A stretch of DNA of 64,000 nt from positions 1,364,001 through 1,428,000 of the forward strand of contig NZ_JAUSWV010000002.1 in the NCBI RefSeq assembly GCF_030815485.1, written 5' to 3'. The position numbers were made by a program, and so were the translations under genes. The notes under the pieces were generated by a model, which was given only the letters and a program-made list of their open reading frames with translations, had not been told where the DNA came from and searched no databases. How positions within the stretch are numbered: the stretch's first letter is position 1; every line of letters starts with the position of its first letter. This DNA comes from Streptomyces rishiriensis. GTDB lineage: Bacteria; Actinomycetota; Actinomycetes; Streptomycetales; Streptomycetaceae. Below, piece after piece: positions 58,791-64,000 of this stretch.

Positions 58791-58874
58791 GGGCGTGATC
58801 AGCACTCCTCCGACATACGGCCGAACGACCGGGCGGGCCAGCAACCGAAGGGAAGCGTGCAGTACCTGCACACA

Positions 58875-58886
58875 GCAAGCGCTTTC
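58875..58886 (-). promoter_or_regulatory. LacI-type operator before the Gfo/Idh operon
   Basis: GCAAGCGCTTTC (reverse strand GAAAGCGCTTGC) has the central CG and AAGCGCTT palindrome of LacI/CcpA-family operators. It lies 85 bases upstream of the Gfo/Idh start. No LacI gene is in this window. Confidence 0.6.
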
Positions 58887-59213
58887 CCAACGGCAGCAAC
58901 GTATGCGGCGGCCGGGCGACCGGTCAACCATCGGGACACCTGTCCGGCGTACCGATCCCGCACGTGAGGCGCGCGTGGCGGGCGCGAGGGTCGCGGCGCG
59001 GCGCGGCTGAGGCGGGCGAGGACAGCAGGCACGCCGCGGGCACGACAGGGGCTGCGGGCACGCCGTCCGGCGCGACAGGGGCGCGGGCGCCCGCGACGAG
59101 GACGGCAGGACGCCGTCGGGCACGGCAGTCGCTGCACAGGCCGTCGGGCACGGCCGAGACGGCGGGCGCCCGCGACCGGCGAGGACGGCAGGTCGCCCCG
59201 TCCGGGACCGGCA

Positions 59214-59262
59214 GGGACGGGAGGGAAGGGAGGGAGGGAAGGGAGGGACCGGGACGGGAGGG
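59214..59262 (+). other. G-quadruplex-forming tract
   Basis: The + strand carries at least ten runs of three or more G with one- to three-base loops (AGGGA-, GGGAAGGGAGGG-type). At least two canonical quadruplexes can fold. The tract lies in the non-coding spacer upstream of the 19-bp minisatellite. Confidence 0.55.
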
Positions 59263-59292
59263 ACGGCAGTCGGGCCGCTGCCCGTGAAGCAA

Positions 59293-59480
59293 GGCGAGGC
59301 ACGAGCCCGGAGGCGAGGCACGAGCCCGGAGGCGAGGCACGAGCCCGGAGGCGAGGCACGAGCCCGGAGGCGACGCACGAGCCCGGAGGCGACGCACGAG
59401 CCCGGAGGCGACGCACGAGCCCGGAGGCGACGCACGAGCCCGGAGGCGAGGCACGAGCCCGGAGGCGAGGCACGAGCCCG
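59293..59480. repeat. 19-bp minisatellite, nine full units and one partial
   Basis: The unit GGCGAGGCACGAGCCCGGA is repeated head to tail nine times and then for 17 bases. Units 5-8 carry GACGCAC instead of GAGGCAC, so two sequence types alternate as blocks of four, four and two. Each unit can fold as GGC-ACGA-GCC. The period is not a multiple of three, so a protein role is unlikely. The rest of the 917-base gap (58791-59707) holds the LacI-type site, a G-rich tract and Gly/Arg-coding-like low-complexity DNA with no supported gene. Confidence 0.9.
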
Positions 59481-59707
59481 CCGCCGGCGGGGTGCGTGAC
59501 CGTCGTGTGAGGGGATTCGTCGCTCATGCGGAGGGGCGGTGGTCGGCGGTACGGAGCTCGCGTGGTGCCTGCGAAACCCCTGTGCCGGGCCTGTCATCGG
59601 GGAACGCTAGGCTTCCCCCGGCACACACCTGATCACCTGATCATCGCGCGCGACGGGCCGACCGTCGCCGTCGCCCTCTCCGATCGGCACTTGGACTCCG
59701 TAACCTC

Positions 59708-60583
59708 ATGTCTTGGTTTGAATCCCTCATCCTCGGACTCGTCCAGGGGCTGACCGAGTTCCTCCCCGTCTCCTCCAGCGCGCATCTGCGGCTGACCGCG
59801 GCGTTCTCCGGCTGGGAGGACCCCGGCGCCGCCTTCACGGCGATCACCCAGATCGGCACGGAAGCCGCGGTGCTGATCTACTTCCGCAAGGACATCGGCC
59901 GGATCATCTCGGCATGGAGCCGATCGCTGTTCGACAAGACGCTGCGCAAGGACCACGACGCCCAGATGGGCTGGCTGGTGATCGTCGGCTCGATTCCGAT
60001 CGGGCTGCTGGGCGTGACGCTCAAGGACCAGATCGAGGGCCCGTTCCGCGATCTGCGGATCACGGCCACGATGCTCGTCGTCGTCGGCATCGTGATCGGC
60101 GTCGCCGACCGGCTGGCGGCCCGCGACGAGACGGGCGGGAAGCACCGCGCGCCCAAGCAGCGCAAGACCCTGGAGAACCTCGGCGTCAAGGACGGCCTGA
60201 TCTTCGGCCTGTGCCAGGCCTGCGCTCTCATCCCCGGCGTCTCGCGTTCCGGCGCCACCATCAGCGGCGGCCTGTTCATGGGTTACAAGCGCGAGGCCGC
60301 GGCCCGCTACTCCTTCCTGCTCGCCATCCCGGCCGTACTGGCCTCCGGTGTCTTCGAGTTGAAGGACGCGGTGGAGGGCGGCCATGTGGCGTGGGGACCG
60401 ACGATGTTCGCGACGGTGATCGCGTTCGTGACCGGGTACGCGGTCATCGCCTGGTTCATGAAGTTCATCAGCACCAAGTCCTTCATGCCGTTCGTCTACT
60501 ACCGCGTCGTACTGGGCATCCTGATCATCGCCCTGGTCGCGACGGGTGCGCTGAGCCCGCACGCGGCGGAGTCGGCGGGCTGA
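59708..60583 (+). CDS. uppP: Undecaprenyl-diphosphatase
   Basis: UppP (BacA) recycles the cell-wall lipid carrier by removing one phosphate from undecaprenyl diphosphate. The 291-residue, eight-helix protein has EFLPVSSSAHLRL (residues 17-29), and CALIPGVSRSGATISGG, which together carry the catalytic Glu, Ser and Arg. Length is normal. TAACCT lies directly before the ATG. Confidence 0.94.
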   Translation: MSWFESLILGLVQGLTEFLPVSSSAHLRLTAAFSGWEDPGAAFTAITQIGTEAAVLIYFRKDIGRIISAWSRSLFDKTLRKDHDAQMGWLVIVGSIPIGLLGVTLKDQIEGPFRDLRITATMLVVVGIVIGVADRLAARDETGGKHRAPKQRKTLENLGVKDGLIFGLCQACALIPGVSRSGATISGGLFMGYKREAAARYSFLLAIPAVLASGVFELKDAVEGGHVAWGPTMFATVIAFVTGYAVIAWFMKFISTKSFMPFVYYRVVLGILIIALVATGALSPHAAESAG

Positions 60584-60760
60584 CCGCTCCCTGTCCGCTC
60601 CGGTGACTCCGCGGGGCTGCGCAGCACCGCACGAATCGACTTCCTCTTGCGAACCCGCTGGAGAATCACCGGAGTTGATCGATCAGCCGTGACCAAGCCC
60701 ATATCCGCGCGCGTAGCCGTCCGGTAGCGCAGTGTCAGTGCTTGCGCCTAGGCTTGGCCC

Positions 60761-60940
60761 ATGTCCCCCAACCCTGTGCCCTCTGGTTCCGTGCGGTCCG
60801 CTGCCGAGTTAAATGAGCGGATCCGGGCCCTTTGGCTGCGTGCGGGCGGTTCACTCTCCGCCCAGGAGCGAGCGGAGTACGAGTTGCTGGTCGTGGAGTG
60901 GGCCATCGCGATCCGCGGCGAGGTCGTCACCGCGGCCTGA
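60761..60940 (+). CDS. Small conserved-looking 59-residue protein
   Basis: The frame codes for 59 residues starting MSPNPVPSGSVRSAAELNER and ending VEWAIAIRGEVVTAA. A short disordered tail leads to two helices (AAELNERIRALWLRAGG and SAQERAEYELLVVEWAIA), suggestive of a small protein-protein adapter. TAGGCT at 60749-60754 ends 6 bases before the ATG, the same leaderless promoter form as other genes here. Codon third positions are GC biased. I recall close relatives in other Streptomyces but no function. Confidence 0.6.
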   Translation: MSPNPVPSGSVRSAAELNERIRALWLRAGGSLSAQERAEYELLVVEWAIAIRGEVVTAA

Positions 60941-61090
60941 TCCTGAGCTCAGGCCTCGGCCCGGTGCCTACCCCTCCCCTCCCCTCTGCTCTCCCCCCTC
61001 GCCCCTCCTTCGCCCCACGGCCCCGTGTCGTCCCGTGTCCGGTCCGCGACCGTCCGTTACGCTCGCGTCGCCACACAGGACACGATCTTC

Positions 61091-62041
61091 ATGGAGGGCA
61101 GGACGGCGAGGATCAGGCGTGAGCGCCTCGCCAGAACGCTGACGTTCTGGCTGCGACCCGCCTTCGCGCTGCGCGTCATCAACCGGTTCCAGAGGATCGT
61201 GGGCTTCGACCGGTCGATGGCCCTGGCGTCCAGCGCGTTGACCGCGCTGGTGCCGCTCTCCATCCTCATCGGCGCCGTCGTGAGCAGCTTCGCGCACTAC
61301 GACGCGGCGGAGCAGATCATCAGGCGCTATCACCTCACCGGTGCGGGCGCCACGGCTGTCAGCTCCCTCTTCTCCCCCGCCGAGGGCAGCAGTGCGAGCG
61401 TGGGCGCCTTCGGAGCCGTGTTCCTGACGATCTCGACCCTCAGTTTCGCCCGGGCCGCGCAGCGGCTGGTCGAACAGACCTGGGATCTCAGCCCGCTCAG
61501 CGTGCGCAACACCCGTAACGGCCTGTGGTGGATCCTCGGCCTGGGCGGCTACGCACTGTGCACCGCTTCGCTCACCGCGCTGCTCGGCGAAGGCGAGCTG
61601 GGGCTGGTCGCCTCGGCGTGCGAGGTTCCCCTGACCGCCGCGTTCCTCATCTGGAGCGGACGGCTCCTGTCCGCGAAGCGGATCGACTGGCGGGACCTCG
61701 TCCCCTTCGGCGTCACGGCAGCCGTTCTGACGGCGGCCTATTCGGTGGGCGCGGCCGTCTACCTGCCGCGTCTGTTCAACACCTACGCCGCACGCTACGG
61801 CGTGGTGGGCGCGGTGTTCGCGATGATCTCCGCGCTCTTCGCCGCCATGCTGGTCATGGTCGGATCGTCGGCGCTGGGGCGCGAGGTACGAGACGAACTC
61901 GACCAGATCCGTCAGGGCCACCGCCCTTCCGACCACGAGGTTCGCCTGCAGTGGGACACCTTGGTTGAGCAGACCCGGTCGCACTGGCGCACGGCGCGGG
62001 GCCAGATGTCCCGTCATCAGACCAAGGACTCCGACCACTGA
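61091..62041 (+). CDS. YihY/BrkB-family membrane protein
   Basis: A 316-residue membrane protein with about six TM helices and no other clear domain. FALRVINRFQRIVGFDRSMA starts the family region, and the AYSVGAAVYLPRLFNTYAARYG and GAVFAMISALFAAMLVMVGS segments match YihY. The family was once called ribonuclease BN by mistake; its role is not known. The frame goes further upstream, but ATG 61091 is the better start. Confidence 0.83.
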   Translation: MEGRTARIRRERLARTLTFWLRPAFALRVINRFQRIVGFDRSMALASSALTALVPLSILIGAVVSSFAHYDAAEQIIRRYHLTGAGATAVSSLFSPAEGSSASVGAFGAVFLTISTLSFARAAQRLVEQTWDLSPLSVRNTRNGLWWILGLGGYALCTASLTALLGEGELGLVASACEVPLTAAFLIWSGRLLSAKRIDWRDLVPFGVTAAVLTAAYSVGAAVYLPRLFNTYAARYGVVGAVFAMISALFAAMLVMVGSSALGREVRDELDQIRQGHRPSDHEVRLQWDTLVEQTRSHWRTARGQMSRHQTKDSDH

Positions 62042-62083
62042 AGCGTGCCTGACAACGACCTGGACGCGACCTGGACGGCCCGG

Positions 62084-62282
62084 ACGCGGACCGGACGACA
62101 GCGGGACGACGCCCGCACGCGGACCGGACGAGAGCGGGACGATGCCCGCACGCGGACCAGACGAGAGCGGGACGACGCCCGCACGAGAGCCGGTCGACGC
62201 CCTCACGCGGACCGGACGACAGCGAGTCGACGCCCGGACGAAGACCGGACGAGAGCGAGTCGACGCCCGGACGAAGACCGGC
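62084..62282. repeat. 33-bp minisatellite after the YihY gene
   Basis: Three full 33-base units (from 62084, 62117 and 62150, beginning ACGCGGACCGGACGACAGCG or close), a 22-base truncated unit at 62183, two more full units (62205, 62238) and a partial follow, with drift from GCGGGACGAC to GCGAGTCGAC. Because 33 is a multiple of three, all six frames are open through it, which makes false ORFs; the repeat lies wholly between the YihY stop and the GNAT start. Confidence 0.85.
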
Positions 62283-62390
62283 CGAGGCGCACGGGGACCG
62301 TCCGTCCCGGCTCCGAACGGGCTGCCGCCGTCGCACGCCGTCCGGGCCCCGATTACCGGTGAAGCTCCCGCCTTGGGCAGGATGGTCACC

Positions 62391-62924
62391 ATGACCGAGA
62401 TCCGCACCCCCCGCCTCCTCCTCCGCCGATGGCACGACGACGACCTCGTGCCCATGGCCGACATCAACGCGGATCCGCACGTCATGCGCTGGGTCGACGA
62501 CGGCTCGGTTCTCGATCTGGAGCAGACGGCGGAGGCGATCGAGCAGTGGGAGGAGGAGTGGGACGAGGAGGGCTTCGGGCTCTTCGCCGTGGAGCTCCTC
62601 GCCTCGGGCGAACTGGCCGGCTTCACGGGCCTGTCCATGCCCGGGTTCCTGCCGGAGGTACTGCCCGACGTGGCGATCAGCTGGCGGCTCGGATCCCAGT
62701 TCTGGGGCCAGGGGTACGCGTCCGAAGCCGCCCACGCGACGCTGGAGTTCGCGCTTCAGGATCGTGGCCTCGACCGCGTCATCAGCATCATCCGGATCGG
62801 TGACGAGGCCTCCGAGAACATCAGCCGCAAGCTCGGCATGGCGCCGGAGCGCGAAACGGTGCACCCGGTCCACGGTCACTCGCTGCACGTGCACGCCATC
62901 GACCTCACCGAGTTCCACGGGTGA
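62391..62924 (+). CDS. GNAT-family N-acetyltransferase (RimJ/RimL type)
   Basis: A 177-residue acetyltransferase of the Acetyltransf_3 group. TPRLLLRRWHDDDLVPMADI is the typical start, WGQGYASEAAHATLEFAL holds the acetyl-CoA loop, and VISIIRIGDEASENISRKLG the C-terminal motif. Substrate cannot be read. The frame is open upstream through the 33-bp minisatellite, but only ATG 62391 starts the domain. Confidence 0.88.
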   Translation: MTEIRTPRLLLRRWHDDDLVPMADINADPHVMRWVDDGSVLDLEQTAEAIEQWEEEWDEEGFGLFAVELLASGELAGFTGLSMPGFLPEVLPDVAISWRLGSQFWGQGYASEAAHATLEFALQDRGLDRVISIIRIGDEASENISRKLGMAPERETVHPVHGHSLHVHAIDLTEFHG

Positions 62925-62962
62925 CCGGGCGGGCCGGCTGAGCGAGGAAGGGGACCGGCCTG

Positions 62963-63187
62963 ATGGAGTTCGTCCTTTCCGGCCGAGTGATCGAATGGCG
63001 CGGACCGGCCCCGTACTACTTCGTTCCCCTGCCGGACGAGGAGTCCGCCGACGCCCGGATTTCGGCCGCAAGTGCTGGGTCCGGAGTGGCTCGACGAACA
63101 GTCGCTCCGGGTCCTCGGTCCTGGGAGCCCGACCGGATGCCCCCTCAGAAGGACCCTGAAGGGGCATCCGCCCCGACCCGAAGGTGA
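62963..63187 (+). pseudogene. Truncated DUF1905-family gene
   Basis: The first 30 residues (MEFVLSGRVIEWRGPAPYYF then VPLPDEESADAR) match the start of the DUF1905 domain, with a good GAGGAAGGGG site before the ATG. After that the sequence is unrelated and Arg/Pro/Ser rich, and the expected rest of the domain (about 60 residues) is absent. A separate frame from 63062 (VLGPEWLDEQSLRVLGPG) could be the end of another gene, so the locus looks like a fusion of broken pieces. Confidence 0.65.
63135..63169 (+). terminator. Hairpin in the broken DUF1905 region
   Basis: GGATGCCCCCTCAG pairs with CTGAAGGGGCATCC over 13 of 14 positions around a 7-base loop. It probably ends transcription before the SnoaL-like gene. 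Confidence 0.7.
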
Positions 63188-63275
63188 CCGGTCCCGCCTT
63201 CACGCCTCCACCGATCAGCGGACCGTTTTCCGCAAAGACCTTGGCTGAGCAGCCCCCGTGCCCAACACTCGGGCC

Positions 63276-63743
63276 ATGACGCAGCGTGTGGAACTCGCCG
63301 CCGTGATGGACCGGTTGGCCGTCGACGGGTTGGTCACCGACTACGCGGTGGCAGTCGACGACGGTGACTGGACGGCGTACCGGCAACTGTTCACATCGGA
63401 CGGGCGGGCGGACTACCGCTCGGCCGGCGGTATCGAGGGGGACGCCGGGAACGTCTCCTCATGGCTCGCGGAGAACCTGCGGGTGTTCGCGATGCGGCAG
63501 CATCTCATCGTCAACCGCCAGGTGCGCTTCGGGATCCTGGAGCAGGACACGGGCGACACGGCCCGGGTCCAGGCCGACTACGTCAACCCGATGAGGCTGG
63601 CCGCCGGCCACGACGACTCGGCGGCCGGCCCGCCGGACTTCGTCTGCGGCGGCAGGTACTCCTTCGGTCTGCTGCGGACGGACGACGGATGGCGGGTGCG
63701 TGAGGTCGTCGTCCGGGAGAAGTGGCGACGCCTGCCCGCCTGA
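63276..63743 (+). CDS. SnoaL/NTF2-like protein
   Basis: A 155-residue cone-shaped NTF2-fold protein of the SnoaL_4 group (LAVDGLVTDYAVAVDDGDWT and RQLFTSDGRADY at the start, VREVVVREKWRRLP at the end). Members are cyclases, isomerases, hydroxylation partners or domains of unknown function. ATG 63276 is chosen; a GTG at 63258 is possible. AACACT lies 7 bases before the ATG. Confidence 0.8.
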   Translation: MTQRVELAAVMDRLAVDGLVTDYAVAVDDGDWTAYRQLFTSDGRADYRSAGGIEGDAGNVSSWLAENLRVFAMRQHLIVNRQVRFGILEQDTGDTARVQADYVNPMRLAAGHDDSAAGPPDFVCGGRYSFGLLRTDDGWRVREVVVREKWRRLPA

Positions 63744-63965
63744 GCCGGCAGCAGACGGCAGACGGCAGACGGCAGACGGCAGACGGCAGACGGCAGACGG
63801 CAGTAAGTACAAAACGGACGGCATGGACGTATGGCGGAAACACGGGCAGAAACACAGTCAGAAGCCGGAGGGTCAGGGGCGGTGGAGCCGATATTCGCGC
63901 GCCCTGTCGGAGATCGTCCGGGGCGCGCACACTGAAGGCACCCCGAGCGGGTAGGGAGGTGCCGT
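63744..63965. repeat. Spacer with (CAGACGG)x7 heptanucleotide microsatellite
   Basis: CAGACGG is repeated seven times exactly at 63752-63800. The rest of the spacer, 63801-63965, has a short frame starting MDVWRKHGQKHSQK that I do not regard as a gene and no other signal except the ribosome site of the next gene. Confidence 0.85.
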
Positions 63966-64000
63966 ATGAAGACGTTCGGACACTGGCTCACCTCCCCCTG
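63966..64000 (+). CDS. Start of a gene that runs off the window
   Basis: ATG 63966 begins KTFGHWLTSP and has GGGAGG at 63954-63959 at good spacing. Only 11 codons are visible, so no family can be given. Confidence 0.5.
   Translation, partial: MKTFGHWLTSP

Noticed and set aside
59293..59480. CRISPR array
   Set aside because: The 19-bp units are head to tail without spacers, and there are no cas genes.
57534..59597. Gfo/Idh gene extended to 59597 through the minisatellite
   Set aside because: Family similarity starts near 58790; the extension is low-complexity repeat sequence.
63823..63954. Small frame MDVWRKHGQKHSQK
   Set aside because: No ribosome site, no family and it directly follows the heptamer repeat.
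1..64000. tRNA or rRNA genes, prophage, insertion sequences
   Set aside because: No cloverleaf, no rRNA-like segments, no transposase or integrase frames were found on either strand.

Overview
The window is about 70% GC, and every reading frame that matches a known family shows third-position GC bias, GTG/TTG starts and short intergenic gaps. Protein similarity and gene order (bioA-bioD, a TAT-secreted PhoD, purB followed by a mug-type glycosylase, sbcD-sbcC, a third divergent EF-Tu, uppP) point to a Streptomyces chromosome, in a housekeeping stretch that from memory resembles the bio-purB-tuf3-uppP segment of S. coelicolor. No insertion sequence, prophage, CRISPR array, tRNA or rRNA was recognised. 

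Layout. 0-10 kb: end of the biotin genes (bioA fragment, bioD), a LuxR/LAL-type regulator divergent from a secreted lipase, a methyltransferase, a Fic-like/ribbon-helix-helix toxin-antitoxin pair with a perfect palindrome in front of it, and a two-gene ABC exporter. 10-22 kb: acetyltransferase, two translationally coupled CNNM/CBS transporters, SGNH hydrolase, purB, uracil/mismatch glycosylase, ROK and GntR/UTRA regulators around an alpha/beta hydrolase, and a DMT permease divergent from a MocR regulator. 22-35 kb: PhoD phosphatase behind a PHO-box-like repeat, an ACT-GNAT protein, a cystathionine gamma-synthase/lyase divergent from an Lrp regulator, a DUF885 metallopeptidase-like protein, a rhodanese divergent from a second Lrp gene, and sbcC/sbcD. 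35-50 kb: YigZ, a SixA-like phosphatase coupled to a CysRS/MshC-like protein without catalytic motifs, a CoA-binding protein, pobA, an ArsR/CDF metal pair, YbaK, an XRE-cupin regulator divergent from a DMT permease, two left-handed beta-helix enzymes back to back, DedA, an unusual sigma-like/zinc-finger/TM/ricin-lectin fusion, galU, a thioesterase, a membrane-anchored protein and a spermidine-synthase-like protein. 50-64 kb: tuf3 with a structured leader, AlkD-like repair protein, VTT membrane protein, thiolase divergent from an HxlR regulator with paired operators, a three-gene translationally coupled Gfo/Idh-PmoA-cupin operon behind a LacI-type operator, a 0.9 kb repeat-rich spacer, uppP, a 59-residue protein, a YihY protein, a 33-bp minisatellite, a GNAT protein, a broken DUF1905 gene and a SnoaL-like protein; the window ends inside the next gene. 

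How genes work together. Many pairs have the regulator-divergent-from-target layout (LuxR/lipase, MocR/DMT, Lrp/cystathionine enzyme, ArsR/CDF, XRE/DMT, HxlR/thiolase), several with visible inverted repeats in the shared spacer. Four-base GTGA stop/start overlaps tie together the CNNM/CBS pair, sbcD-sbcC, the SixA/CysRS-like pair and the Gfo/Idh-PmoA-cupin operon. Many genes appear to be leaderless, with a -10-like hexamer 6-8 bases before the start codon. GC-rich hairpins separate most convergent pairs. Four unrelated minisatellites (19, 33, 7 and 6 bp) lie in the spacers of the last 9 kb. 

The most unusual items are the CysRS/MshC-like protein lacking both class I synthetase signatures, the fused sigma-like/ZAS/ricin membrane protein, the Fic-like toxin with a degenerate Fic motif, the PmoA-type operon, and the EF-Tu paralogue with altered GTPase motifs. 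Start codons are chosen from ribosome sites, family alignment or promoter spacing, and are less certain than stops.
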